In this document: one piece after another, positions 35,047 to 44,609 of the stretch
Position numbering within the stretch: the stretch's first letter is position 1
How the letters are laid out: every line of letters begins with the position of its first letter
Source of the DNA: Bacteroides sp.
Lineage (GTDB): Bacteria; Bacteroidota; Bacteroidia; Bacteroidales; Muribaculaceae
Length of the DNA: 64,000 nt
NCBI GenBank assembly: GCA_014802265.1
Contig: JAAVCP010000058.1
Location: 62,001 to 126,000 of the forward strand
Direction of reading: 5' to 3'
The notes under the pieces: model-generated
Databases searched by the model: none
Seen by the model: the letters and a program-made list of their open reading frames with translations, nothing else
Told to the model about the DNA's origin: nothing
Position numbers and translations under genes: made by a program

Positions 35047-36978
35047 ATGAAAAAAGCGATATATATATTATTTACCTTCATGACGCTGTTTGCATCATGC
35101 GAAAGCGACCGATTCGGCGATGAGCTTTCATCGTCAGACAATGGAGGCATAACATTCCTTATATCCTCTCCGGTCAATGAAGAGACATGGCAGACACGTT
35201 CTGACGACGGGGAGGCAGTTCCTGAGCATATTGAAAGCATGCTCTATATGATAGCAGATGGGAGAGGTAATGTGCTCGATCATTACTACTCTCGTCTTTC
35301 ACCCGAGTTTGATCGCCTGAATGTTGACGGTTTGGCTGCCGGTGACTACTCCATAGTGTTTCTTGCCTCTTCCGAACCTTCTGCATTTGCAGAAATAGGG
35401 GAGCCGGCACATCTTGACGAGGCTTGGCTTTCCAACACATTGGCTTCATTGCCTCTTGAGGGTTCTTATTTCTTCAAGAAGCTTGACTTCTCGGTTAGCC
35501 TTGCCCCGGATCAAATGTCACAAGAAGTGGTGCTTGACCGTGCCCTTGCAAAAGTGACTGTTCAGATTCCCGGGTTACGTGCTGCCGTAGAGGAGATGAT
35601 ATCAAGTGTCACAATCACTCTTGACGACAATTGCAGCATTTACTCAGCTCTAAATGCCGACGGCTCTTTCTCAGGGGAAGCCACAATTGCCAACTATGAG
35701 ATGCGTGACTCCACCTTCAATCTTTCATTTACCACTCTGCCTGCGGCAGAGCCTATTTCCGGTACTGTGAAAATTGCTTCTGCCACTCTTTCTGGTGATG
35801 CTATCTCATCATCTTATCATTTTGATAACATAAAGGTTGAGCCAGGAAAGGTTGCAAATATCACAGTCAATCTGCAGCATCCTGATTTTGAGACCGGCTT
35901 TATTCTCATCAGACCAAAAGATTACTATGACTATGATGCCGACCTTATGATGATGGCAGACGAGCCTTTGTCAGTGCTTCACGATTCTAACCATCGTAGA
36001 TACACTGTATGTAAGCCGCTGACAATAAGTAATTGGGAGAATAACATGCGTGTGCGTCTCTTTATGGCAGGTCCTGTGGAAGACGTAGACATTTATGCCA
36101 ATTTCCCCTCTCTTGGTATTGACTCTGTGCATATCGCTCACATGGATCGCGTTGAGCCTCTGCTTGACATGCTTGTGCCTATGCCATTTATGGAGCGCAG
36201 CTGCCATTATTTTGACAAAAATGGAAAGCGTGTCACAATACCTAAGCTGAACACGATGCCGGAAATTGAATGGTCATACACCACTCCGAATGCATATCTT
36301 AAGCAGTTGTCGGAACTGAAATTCCAGAACTGGCAGGCATGGTGTCCTGGTTATGAAAACTATTGGGCAGACATTTCTATTCCTCCTACTTGTTTCATTA
36401 TCCGACATGGTTTTATAATTAACCAGTGTTTGGCAATTTTGTTTGACTCAGAGGAATTCTATGAAGTCTTTGCAGCTCACGAAGGTGAATACATAGACAA
36501 TACTACTTACCTTACCAACGAAGACATCCTTAACCGTATTTATAATACTGCGGGTTTTGGTTGGGGTAGCTGTAATCCCGCATCAGGTGCCGGTGGTTGG
36601 GGCGGTGGCTCTACCATGATCTTTATGGCTGGTAACTATAATGGTCCTATGTACCCCGGAAATAGCGTAGGCACTGTTCTTACCTGGGCAAGAGAAGTGT
36701 TGTTCCATGAGCATGGGCATTGTCTTGGCTTCTCACACGTAGGCAACATGACTTATGGCAGCCTATGGGTTACGCTTTGCTCCGGTGCTTATATCCAGTG
36801 TTATCTTAACGGCAAGATGCCTTTTGGCACTGCCCAGTACATAAATTCTATTCCTTACAATCGTGAGGACGCGCCTAAGTGGGCAAAACCACGCTTTGCC
36901 ATTAAGGAAGATCCTGAAGCTCAGGGTGCTCCGGCTGTAAGATATGCCCCAACTGACGTTGAACGTCCGATTGAGTAA
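35047..36978 (+). CDS. Mfa2/FimB-like lipoprotein fused to a metzincin metalloprotease domain
   Basis: A 643-residue lipoprotein (LFASC, Cys18). Residues about 30-330 look like a FimB/Mfa2 anchor protein: ESMLYMIADGRGNVLDHYY, GLAAGDYSIVFLASS, then LDRALAKVTVQIPG. The C-terminal part contains VLFHEHGHCLGFSHVGNMTYG, a full HExxHxxGxxH zinc motif (H554, E555, H558, H564) followed by a Met-turn candidate (MTYG). Metzincins cleave peptide bonds outside the cell. A preceding Gly-rich GAGGWGGGSTMIFMAG segment may be a substrate-binding edge. Fimbrial-anchor plus protease is an unusual combination; the protease could act on pilins or host proteins. It is third of four co-oriented genes. Confidence 0.75.
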   Translation: MKKAIYILFTFMTLFASCESDRFGDELSSSDNGGITFLISSPVNEETWQTRSDDGEAVPEHIESMLYMIADGRGNVLDHYYSRLSPEFDRLNVDGLAAGDYSIVFLASSEPSAFAEIGEPAHLDEAWLSNTLASLPLEGSYFFKKLDFSVSLAPDQMSQEVVLDRALAKVTVQIPGLRAAVEEMISSVTITLDDNCSIYSALNADGSFSGEATIANYEMRDSTFNLSFTTLPAAEPISGTVKIASATLSGDAISSSYHFDNIKVEPGKVANITVNLQHPDFETGFILIRPKDYYDYDADLMMMADEPLSVLHDSNHRRYTVCKPLTISNWENNMRVRLFMAGPVEDVDIYANFPSLGIDSVHIAHMDRVEPLLDMLVPMPFMERSCHYFDKNGKRVTIPKLNTMPEIEWSYTTPNAYLKQLSELKFQNWQAWCPGYENYWADISIPPTCFIIRHGFIINQCLAILFDSEEFYEVFAAHEGEYIDNTTYLTNEDILNRIYNTAGFGWGSCNPASGAGGWGGGSTMIFMAGNYNGPMYPGNSVGTVLTWAREVLFHEHGHCLGFSHVGNMTYGSLWVTLCSGAYIQCYLNGKMPFGTAQYINSIPYNREDAPKWAKPRFAIKEDPEAQGAPAVRYAPTDVERPIE

Positions 36979-37080
36979 AAATGAATAAGGTAATACGTTT
37001 GGATTGAATGTATAAATCCAGATTATGTATCAGCATAATATAATAAAACTCAAATTTCTTACTGAAAGAACTTTTTCAAT

Positions 37081-40000
37081 ATGAAACGCAATATAATCAA
37101 CTTCTCCCTAATCTCCCTCTTGGGTGTCGGTTGCCTTATCGCGAAAGCTGATAACGACATTATTGAAGGTGAATGGGACGATGACTGGGGCGATAACCCG
37201 GGAAATGTCGAGATCAAATTTAAAGTGACACCTAAGGCTGAATTCAAAGACCTTAAGCTTCACCTCACCGCCAGCGATCCGCAAGCTAAAATCTACTGGA
37301 CTACTGAGGTCGGTGTGATGCCCGACGACAGTAGTGCATGGAAACTTTATACTGATCCGATTGCTCTTGACGAAGACTGTGTGGTAAGTTTCTATGGTAT
37401 GCTCGATGGTGGTGTCAGATCAGACGTGCAGACATACACCTTTGTGTATGCAAATTACCTCACGGTAACTCCTGTGATCACGACAAATGACGAGTCAACG
37501 CAGATTATGATGAGCTGCCCCACACCGGGTGCCCAGATTCGTTACACCACTGACGGCAGTGAGCCTACGGCTGACAGTGAGCTTTACTCCGGTCCGATGG
37601 AGATTATTTCCTATATTTATAGGGCACGTGCTTTTGCCGACGGAATGTTTGACTCAAATATATGCGACTTCAACATCAGCAATGTCACTTTGACGGCGGC
37701 TACTCCGTCAGCCGTTTTTGAGAACAAACTTCTCGTGCTGTCATGTGCTGACAAGCAAGCTACGATATGGTATACCACCGATGAGAATGCTACCACTGAC
37801 AATCTGGAGGCTTGGACGCAATACACTGCGCCAATTGCATTGACAGAGAATTGCCTTGTAAGATTCTTCTCTCGCCACGATGGTTATAACGATTCCGATG
37901 TGCAGAGTTTTTCTTTCGTTTACTCTAACTATCGTGCAGCGGAACCTACTATCGAGCGTAATGCAGAGGGAACCCATATCGTAATGGAGACCACCACTGA
38001 GGGTGGAGAGATCCGCTACACAACTGACGGCAGCGAGCCAGATGAGAACAGTATGCTCTATACAGAGCCTATACTGATTGAATGCAATGGCACGATAACT
38101 GCAAAGACTTTTGCCAACGGTCTGTTCGACTCCAAATCCAACAGGTATGTAATCTCCAACATGGCTGTGCCTGATCCATTTGTCAACTTCACTCAGAAGA
38201 GTTTCATGCTCTACTGTCTGGATCCGAAAGCTGAGATCTGGTACACCACCGATGAGACTGCTACGGTAGAAAATATGGAGGCTTGGACTTTATACACGTC
38301 TCCGCTTATGCTGACAGAAAATTGTAATCTCCGCTTCTTCGGTCGCCGCGAGAACTTCAACGATTCAGATATTGAGCATCTGGCAGTAGTGATTGCTGAC
38401 TATCAGCTTATAGCCCCCACAATTTCGCGTAATCCCCAGGGTACTCATGTTGTGATGACCTATACTCCGCAGACTCCGGCACTCGGATCTGTTACAGAAG
38501 ACGGTAATCCTGTACTCGCCGCTCCGACAATCCACTATACAACTGATGGATCAGAGCCTACTCTTGAGAGTCCGCTTTATGAGGCTCCGGTACGCATACA
38601 GGAAGGTGCAGTATATCGTGCACGTGTATTTGATGAAAACTGGCTTGACTCCGAGATAAGTGAGTATGCCATCGGAAGTGATAAGATCAGTGCCCCTACA
38701 GGCGTATTTGATAATTTCACCCTTAAACTCAGCTGCGACGATCCCGAAGCTCAGATTTGGTATACCACTGATCCTGAACTCTCTGTGGATAATGTAGATG
38801 CATGGACTCTCTATGAGGCTCCGATTGCTCTTTCTGAGGAATGTACTTACCGCTTCTTCGCCGGTGATGACGATGCAAATGCATCTGACGTTCAGAGCTT
38901 CGTATTCCAGAAGGCTGACTATACTGCGATGGCTCCGGAGATTGAACGTAATGTGGAAGGCACTCATATAGTGATGACGACAACCACTGAAGATGCCGAC
39001 ATTCGTTACACCATTGATGGTTCCGAACCTACTCAGGAAAGCTTGCTCTATGTGGATCCGTTGCCTATCACTTGCAATATGACATTCCGTGCAAAGACAT
39101 TTGCTGAAGGTCTTTATGCATCTGAGGTAACTGATTTTGTGGTAGCTAATATGGCAGTGCCTGTGCCTTATGCTTCTTTCGAGAATTTGTTGCTGACATT
39201 GACATGTTCTGATTCCGAGGCTGCCATCTGGTACACAACCGATGCTGAGGCTACTCCGGATAACATTGATGCCTGGACTCTTTACACTGATCCTTTGGCT
39301 CTCACTGAAAACTGCACATTGCATTTCTTCTCTCGCCGTGATAATTTCAATGACTCTGACATTGAGACATTCGTGTTCCTGCGTGCCAATTATCAGGCAG
39401 CAATACCTGCTATTGAGCGCACGGAAGATGGCAATGCCATTGTCATGACCTGCGAGACAGAGGGTGCAGAGATACGCTACACCACTGACGGCACAGAGCC
39501 GACTGCCGAGAGCGCACTCTACACTGAGCCTATATTCCTGACAGGTAACTGCACATTTAAGGCTAAAGCTTTTGCCGACGCAATGTTCGAGTCTGCTATA
39601 AGCGAATATACTGTGTCAAATATGACTCTCGTTGATCCTTATTCTGTATTCGAGAATAAGATGCTTACTCTTGGTATTTGGGACACAGAGGCAAGCATTT
39701 GGTACACTACCGTAGCTGATGCCGATGTTGCTGACGTTGATGCATGGACACTCTACACTGAGCCTATCTCATTGACTGAGGACTGCACAGTAAGCTACTT
39801 CGCACGTCGTGACAACTTCAATGATTCACAGGTAATGACATTTGAGTTTGTTTATGCCGACTATCAGGTTTCTGCTCCTGTCATCAACCGCAATGATAAC
39901 CTTATCGAGATGACTTGTGAGACAGAGGGTGCAGAGATACGCTACACTACTGACGGCACAGAGCCGACTGCTGAGAGTGCACTCTACACTGAGCCTGTGG

Positions 40001-40764
40001 CAATCAATGGCAACTGCGTGTTCACTGCCAAGGCTTTCGCCGCTGGTCTGTTTGATTCTGAGGTCAGCGAATACGTTGTAGATGGTTTCATAGTTGCTAA
40101 TCCTTATGCTTCCTTCGAAAATAAGGTGTTGGTTCTTTCTGTTGACGATGATCAGGCAAGCATTTGGTACACTACCGATGCTGATGTTGCTGACATTGAT
40201 GCATGGACACTCTACACTGAGCCTATCTCATTGACTGAGGACTGCACGGTAAGTTACGTCGCACGTCGTGACAACTTCAATGACTCAGAGGTAATGATAT
40301 TTGAGTTCGTATATGCTGACTATCAGGTGGCAACTCCTGAGATTGTTTGTGACTTGGACGAGAGCACAGTGATTATTACCTGTGCGACTGAGGGTGCTGA
40401 GATTCGTTACACACTCGATGGCTCTGAGCCTACAAAAGACAGCAACCTCTACACTGAACCGATTTTTGTTGAGAACGGCATTACAGTTCGTGTACGTGCT
40501 TTTGCTGACAATCTCTTTGACTCAGAAATCAGCGAATATGAGGTATCCGGTCTTAGCGGTATCAACGGCAACATTCTTGATGGCTTCAAGGTATGCAAGG
40601 AAGGTTCTGAACTGGTTGTTTACTCTGACAATGCTGTCAGACTTCCGATCTACAGCCTCAACGGTACATTGATTCGCGTTGCTGATATAATGGAAGGTCG
40701 CAACGTGATTGGTGATCTCCAGAGAGGTGTCTATATCATCGGTAATGTGAAGGTTAGATTCTGA
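37081..40764 (+). CDS. Giant secreted protein with seven CHB_HEX_C-type repeat units
   Basis: A 1227-residue protein with a signal peptide (VGCLIAKA, about 24). About 55-1170 is seven units of roughly 150 residues. Each has an A half (xASIWYTTDxxxDAWTLYTxP, then RxNFNDSDV) and a B half (EIRYTTDGSEPTAESALYTE, then AKAFAxGLFDSExSEY), the latter like the chitobiase/beta-hexosaminidase C-terminal domain. Units start at FKDLKLHLT, FENKLLVLSC, FTQKSFMLYC, FDNFTLKLSC, FENLLLTLTC, FENKMLTLGI and FENKVLVLSV. The last two units are nearly identical at DNA level. The C-terminus (LPIYSLNGTLIRVADIMEGR, then GVYIIGNVKVRF) is a T9SS-type tail. Such repeats usually bind glycans or act as spacers. Confidence 0.83.
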   Translation: MKRNIINFSLISLLGVGCLIAKADNDIIEGEWDDDWGDNPGNVEIKFKVTPKAEFKDLKLHLTASDPQAKIYWTTEVGVMPDDSSAWKLYTDPIALDEDCVVSFYGMLDGGVRSDVQTYTFVYANYLTVTPVITTNDESTQIMMSCPTPGAQIRYTTDGSEPTADSELYSGPMEIISYIYRARAFADGMFDSNICDFNISNVTLTAATPSAVFENKLLVLSCADKQATIWYTTDENATTDNLEAWTQYTAPIALTENCLVRFFSRHDGYNDSDVQSFSFVYSNYRAAEPTIERNAEGTHIVMETTTEGGEIRYTTDGSEPDENSMLYTEPILIECNGTITAKTFANGLFDSKSNRYVISNMAVPDPFVNFTQKSFMLYCLDPKAEIWYTTDETATVENMEAWTLYTSPLMLTENCNLRFFGRRENFNDSDIEHLAVVIADYQLIAPTISRNPQGTHVVMTYTPQTPALGSVTEDGNPVLAAPTIHYTTDGSEPTLESPLYEAPVRIQEGAVYRARVFDENWLDSEISEYAIGSDKISAPTGVFDNFTLKLSCDDPEAQIWYTTDPELSVDNVDAWTLYEAPIALSEECTYRFFAGDDDANASDVQSFVFQKADYTAMAPEIERNVEGTHIVMTTTTEDADIRYTIDGSEPTQESLLYVDPLPITCNMTFRAKTFAEGLYASEVTDFVVANMAVPVPYASFENLLLTLTCSDSEAAIWYTTDAEATPDNIDAWTLYTDPLALTENCTLHFFSRRDNFNDSDIETFVFLRANYQAAIPAIERTEDGNAIVMTCETEGAEIRYTTDGTEPTAESALYTEPIFLTGNCTFKAKAFADAMFESAISEYTVSNMTLVDPYSVFENKMLTLGIWDTEASIWYTTVADADVADVDAWTLYTEPISLTEDCTVSYFARRDNFNDSQVMTFEFVYADYQVSAPVINRNDNLIEMTCETEGAEIRYTTDGTEPTAESALYTEPVAINGNCVFTAKAFAAGLFDSEVSEYVVDGFIVANPYASFENKVLVLSVDDDQASIWYTTDADVADIDAWTLYTEPISLTEDCTVSYVARRDNFNDSEVMIFEFVYADYQVATPEIVCDLDESTVIITCATEGAEIRYTLDGSEPTKDSNLYTEPIFVENGITVRVRAFADNLFDSEISEYEVSGLSGINGNILDGFKVCKEGSELVVYSDNAVRLPIYSLNGTLIRVADIMEGRNVIGDLQRGVYIIGNVKVRF

Positions 40765-40787
40765 TTGATTAGTAATTAATCATCTCC

Positions 40788-40836
40788 AATATTGAATGGG
40801 GTGTGCTTCGCCAAGAAGCACACCCCATTCAATATT
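40788..40836. terminator. Bidirectional terminator between the surface cluster and pckA
   Basis: Perfect 22-bp stem (40788-40809 and 40815-40836) with loop GCCAA, followed by ATTTGATTT. An unusually long perfect stem, serving the plus-strand repeat protein and perhaps the minus-strand pckA. Confidence 0.85.
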
Positions 40837-40888
40837 ATTTGATTTCTCAATTATTACACATTGTCAGCTGCTTTTGATGCAAGTAACA

Positions 40889-40932
40889 AAGAGGGGGGAG
40901 GCTTTCGTTTTGAAAACCTCTCCCCCTTTATG
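40889..40932 (-). terminator. Terminator of pckA
   Basis: Imperfect stem of a purine-rich arm (AAAGAGGGGGGAGG) with CCTCTCCCCCTTT, 40 nt downstream of the pckA stop. Confidence 0.5.
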
Positions 40933-40967
40933 AATCGGGAATTAGTAAATACTAATTTCTAATTTTA

Positions 40968-42572
40968 TTAGAGTTTCGGACCTGCTGCTACGAGAGCTTT
41001 GCCTGCGGGATTGAACTCAAACTTCTTGAAGTTCTTGATAAACATCTCGGCGAGCTTGGTAGCTTTCTCTTCCCACTCTTTCGGATCAGCGTAAGTGTCA
41101 CGCGGGTCAAGGATCTTCGGGTCAACACCGGGAAGCTCAGTAGGTACTTCAAAGTCGAAGATAGGAATCTGCTTTGTTGGAGCCTTAAGGATAGAACCGT
41201 CAAGGATAGCATCGATGATACCACGTGTGTCGCGGATTGAGATACGCTTGCCTGTGCCGTTCCAGCCGGTGTTTACGAGGTAAGCCTTGGCGTCGTTTGC
41301 CTGCATCTTCTTCACGAGTTCCTCGGCATATTTAGTCGGGTGGAGCTCAAGGAATGCCTGACCGAAGCAAGCAGAGAAGGTAGGAGTCGGCTCTGTGATA
41401 CCGCGTTCTGTGCCGGCGAGCTTGCTGGTGAAGCCTGAAAGGAAGTAATACTGAGTCTGCTCCGGAGTAAGGATTGACACAGGAGGAAGCACGCCGAATG
41501 CGTCAGCTGAAAGGAAGATCACGTTCTTTGCAGCCGGACCTGCGGAAACAGGCTTAACGATGCTCTCGATGTGGTCGATAGGATAAGAAACGCGGGTATT
41601 CTCAGTCACGCTCTTGTCAGCGAAGTCAATCTTGCCGTTCTCGTCAACTGTAACGTTCTCGAGGAGTGCGTTGCGACGGATAGCGTTGTAGATATCGGGT
41701 TCGCTCTCTTTGTCAAGGTTGATTACCTTAGCATAGCAGCCACCCTCGAAGTTGAAGACGCCATTATAGTCCCAGCCGTGCTCGTCGTCACCGATAAGCA
41801 GACGTTTCGGGTCAGTAGAAAGAGTAGTCTTGCCTGTGCCTGACAGACCGAAGAAGATAGCTGTGTTCTTACCCTCTTTGTCGGTGTTGGCAGAGCAGTG
41901 CATAGAAGCGATACCCTGCTGGGGAAGGTAATAATTCATCATTGAGAACATACCTTTCTTCATTTCGCCGCCATACCATGTGTTGATGATAACCTGCTCG
42001 CGGGTAGTAGTGTTGAATACTACTGCAGTCTCTGAATTAAGACCGAGTTCTTTATAGTTTTCAACTTTAGCCTTGGAAGCGTTGTAAACTACAAAGTCGG
42101 GCTTGAAGTCTTTGAGTTCTTCCTCAGTAGGAGCGATAAACATGTTGGTCACGAAGTGAGCCTGCCATGCAACCTCCATAATGAAGCGGACAGCCATGCG
42201 GGTGTCTTTGTTGGCACCGCAGAAACGGTCAACAACGTAAAGCTTCTTGCCGGAGAGTTCGTTGATTGCGATATCCTTAACAGCCTCCCAAGTCTTCTCG
42301 GTTACAGGCTTGTTATCGTTCTTATATTCTTCTGTGGTCCACCATACTTTATCTTTTGAGTTGTCGTCAAGTACGATGAATTTATCTTTGGGTGAACGAC
42401 CGGTGTACACACCTGTCATTACATTGACAGCACCGAGTTCTGTTACTGTACCTTTCTCAAACCCTTCGAGTGAAGGATCAGTTTCAGCTTTGAAAAGCTC
42501 CTCGTATGAGGGATTGTAGATAACCTCTTTGACATCTTTAATGCCATACTGGGCCAAATCTATATTTGCCAT
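40968..42572 (-). CDS. pckA: Phosphoenolpyruvate carboxykinase (ATP)
   Basis: A 534-residue ATP-type PEPCK, the usual length. Motifs include the P-loop [16 protein letters not shown] (about 247-262), the metal-binding [10 protein letters not shown] preceding it, and the substrate-binding TGRSPKDKF (about 58-66). [17 protein letters not shown] follows near residue 440. It interconverts oxaloacetate and PEP. In Bacteroidales it mainly runs toward oxaloacetate to fix CO2 and feed succinate/propionate fermentation. The gene is monocistronic, with a roughly 110-nt leader behind a -7 box at 42682-42689. Confidence 0.98.
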   Translation of the reverse strand: MANIDLAQYGIKDVKEVIYNPSYEELFKAETDPSLEGFEKGTVTELGAVNVMTGVYTGRSPKDKFIVLDDNSKDKVWWTTEEYKNDNKPVTEKTWEAVKDIAINELSGKKLYVVDRFCGANKDTRMAVRFIMEVAWQAHFVTNMFIAPTEEELKDFKPDFVVYNASKAKVENYKELGLNSETAVVFNTTTREQVIINTWYGGEMKKGMFSMMNYYLPQQGIASMHCSANTDKEGKNTAIFFGLSGTGKTTLSTDPKRLLIGDDEHGWDYNGVFNFEGGCYAKVINLDKESEPDIYNAIRRNALLENVTVDENGKIDFADKSVTENTRVSYPIDHIESIVKPVSAGPAAKNVIFLSADAFGVLPPVSILTPEQTQYYFLSGFTSKLAGTERGITEPTPTFSACFGQAFLELHPTKYAEELVKKMQANDAKAYLVNTGWNGTGKRISIRDTRGIIDAILDGSILKAPTKQIPIFDFEVPTELPGVDPKILDPRDTYADPKEWEEKATKLAEMFIKNFKKFEFNPAGKALVAAGPKL

Positions 42573-42681
42573 GTTCGTTATAATTAAGAGTTTTTGAAAA
42601 TTGTCTAAATTTACCTGTAGATTTTACTTCTTATAATGCCTCTAAAAAGCCATAAGAATTAGAACTTCTATAAATCAACCG

Positions 42682-42689
42682 CAAAATTA
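42682..42689 (-). promoter_or_regulatory. Probable pckA promoter -7 box
   Basis: On the minus strand TAATTTTG followed by CGG, 110 nt upstream of the pckA ATG; the -33 region is not a clear match. Confidence 0.5.
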
Positions 42690-43059
42690 ACTATTTTGTT
42701 TGATATTTAAGTCTTAATTAGAGAAAAATTTCAGTAATCAATGTTAAATTGTGTGAAAGACGCATCTACAGGTTCTATGAATAATTAATTCCGGAGGAGA
42801 TATGCCTGTCAGCTTCCTGATGATTGTCAGCTTCTTTACTATATCTATATATCTTACGGATATTTCCAGCTATATTGCTCTCTTGTGTTCTGTATAGAGT
42901 CTTCTTGTGTTCTGTGAGTGAACCCACGGGTTCACTGCCCCGCCGTCGATGTAGTTATGCTGCATATAAATTAAATATCCTGAATACTAAAGCAGATAAG
43001 GCGCATCAAAATTTTGATACGCCTTATCTGTCAAGCCATACATAAAGATGGCAACATAC
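42690..43059. other. Gene-free region with palindromes
   Basis: No ORF with support. It holds the perfect inverted repeat AGTGAACCC-AC-GGGTTCACT (42917-42936) and, at 42993-43030, a 19-bp hairpin with no loop and one mismatch. The first palindrome has a close relative at 51681-51699. Confidence 0.7.
42993..43030 (-). terminator. Hairpin terminator of the LRR protein gene
   Basis: Arms CAGATAAGGCGCATCAAAA (42993-43011) and TTTTGATACGCCTTATCTG (43012-43030) are complementary save one position, forming a 19-bp stem right after the minus-strand gene. Confidence 0.65.
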
Positions 43060-44427
43060 TTATCTCACAATAATCTTCTTGCCTCTATGTAAATAAATGC
43101 CGGGAACCGGATTAGCGTACACTTTGCCGTCAAGACCGATCCATTGCTCCTTATAGGCTTCTTTTTCAGGAGAGATTTCCATTATGCCCGATAAACCGCC
43201 TTGAATGTTACTGAAGTTTTTCCAGCACTCAGCTTCTTTATATGCCTCTACAGCCTCATCGAGAACGGTAAGCACAGCGTTTGAATACACATCATCGGCA
43301 AATAAATCGGATGCCACGGGCGGCTGTGGATTGCCACATTTAATATCGGTCAGTGACCATGCATTATAGAAAGCCTGGTTCCCTATGGTGTTGATGGCAG
43401 AACCCAGATTCAATTCCGTTGCCGAGGTACAGCCACGGAAAGCATTTTCTCCAATATTTTCAACTCCGTCAGGCAGGTTTATTTTCAAAAGCCCGGAGCA
43501 ACCTTTGAATGCTTCAATTCCTATTTCTTTCAGATCTGTCGGAAATTCAAATTCCGACAATTGCCAGCATCCCTGGAACGCACAACCTCCTATGCGTGTA
43601 ATGGAAGAAGGAAGACTTATCGACGTAAGGAAAGAGTTCAGAGAGAAAGCAAAGTCTGCAATCTCGGTTATGCCGGAAGGGATTACAAGATTCTCTATGG
43701 CACATGCCTGGAAGGCAGAACCCTCTATCACTTCCAGACTCTCGGGCAATGTCACAGTGTCAAGATAAGTATCATTGCTGAAAGCACCATACTCAATGAC
43801 TTTTACCCCTTCCGGGATGTCGACTTTTGTAAGTTTCTGACACCATGCAAAGAGTCCGTAGGGGATGGTTTCAAGATTAGAAGGAATGGTTATTTCGGTG
43901 ACGCCGTTGCAGTACATGAAGGCTCCGCGTCCCAACGAAGTGATGGAAGCAGGTATATGAATGGCAGGTACTCTCACACAATAGTAGAAGGCTCCTTCCT
44001 CAATAGTCTCAATCCCTTCATTCAGTGCAATATCGGTTAGCATGAAACATTCTTGGAACGCATAGCTTCCTATATGGCGCAATGTGTTGGGCAATGGGGC
44101 TGATTCCAAAGCCTGGCAGCCTGAGAAAGCTTCATTGCCGATTGAGGTCAAGCCCTCCGGCATCACGATTTTATGCAGATTCTCACACCCGGCAAATGCC
44201 TTTGCCCCGATACCTACAACGGAATAGGTGATATCCTCAAAAGTCACGGTGGCAGGTATCTCTACCGTTTCATCGGTCAGATTCGGATTGGCTGCTACTT
44301 CCGCTGTCTTGTCGGAGTCTGAGAGCACTGAGTAGACCACGCCGTTGACTGTGAAGTCGGCTGCTTCGCAATAGCTGTAGCTCACCCCATACAGGGCACA
44401 TGCGGCTAAGAGTAAAAACTTTTTCAT
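43060..44427 (-). CDS. BspA-like leucine-rich repeat surface protein
   Basis: A 455-residue protein from MKKFLLLAACALYGVSY (ATG 44427-44425). The longer frame to 44532 has no signal peptide at its start, so this start is preferred. The signal peptide is followed by about 14 LRR_5 (Treponema/BspA-type) repeats, e.g. GIGAKAFAGCENLHKIVMPE, SIGNEAFSGCQALESAPLP, ENIGENAFRGCTSATELNLG. The C-terminus (IGLDGKVYANPVPGIYLHRG, then KKIIVR) is a short T9SS-type tail. These proteins mediate adhesion to host proteins or other bacteria. It is divergent from the AraC gene at 44610. Confidence 0.88.
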   Translation of the reverse strand: MKKFLLLAACALYGVSYSYCEAADFTVNGVVYSVLSDSDKTAEVAANPNLTDETVEIPATVTFEDITYSVVGIGAKAFAGCENLHKIVMPEGLTSIGNEAFSGCQALESAPLPNTLRHIGSYAFQECFMLTDIALNEGIETIEEGAFYYCVRVPAIHIPASITSLGRGAFMYCNGVTEITIPSNLETIPYGLFAWCQKLTKVDIPEGVKVIEYGAFSNDTYLDTVTLPESLEVIEGSAFQACAIENLVIPSGITEIADFAFSLNSFLTSISLPSSITRIGGCAFQGCWQLSEFEFPTDLKEIGIEAFKGCSGLLKINLPDGVENIGENAFRGCTSATELNLGSAINTIGNQAFYNAWSLTDIKCGNPQPPVASDLFADDVYSNAVLTVLDEAVEAYKEAECWKNFSNIQGGLSGIMEISPEKEAYKEQWIGLDGKVYANPVPGIYLHRGKKIIVR

Positions 44428-44593
44428 AAACCTAAGATTGATTATTGGTTTGACTATGTTGATTAGTTTGGGTGCAAAATTAGTAAGCAGTGGCTGTTTG
44501 CCTGACATCATTCCATGCCTAAAATATATCATAAAATGCCATGTTGATTATATTTTTTTATGATTAGTTTGATTAGGGTATTACTATTTTATC

Positions 44594-44601
44594 TACTTTT
44601 G
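44594..44601 (+). promoter_or_regulatory. -7 box of the AraC regulator gene
   Basis: TACTTTTG, only 8 nt before the ATG at 44610, so the transcript would be almost leaderless. The divergent LRR gene lies 167 nt upstream. Confidence 0.45.
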
Positions 44602-44609
44602 TAATTGTT

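Noticed and set aside
38551..39324. 257-residue minus-strand ORF inside the repeat protein gene
   Set aside because: It is antisense to the CHB_HEX-type repeats and created by repeat composition; the plus frame has a signal peptide, periodic domains and a T9SS tail.
37081..40764. Repeats in the surface protein gene as a mobile element or CRISPR
   Set aside because: They are in-frame codon repeats of a protein domain.
40788..40836. The 22-bp hairpin as a REP element
   Set aside because: It sits exactly between convergent gene ends and ends in an AT-rich tract, so a terminator is the simpler explanation.
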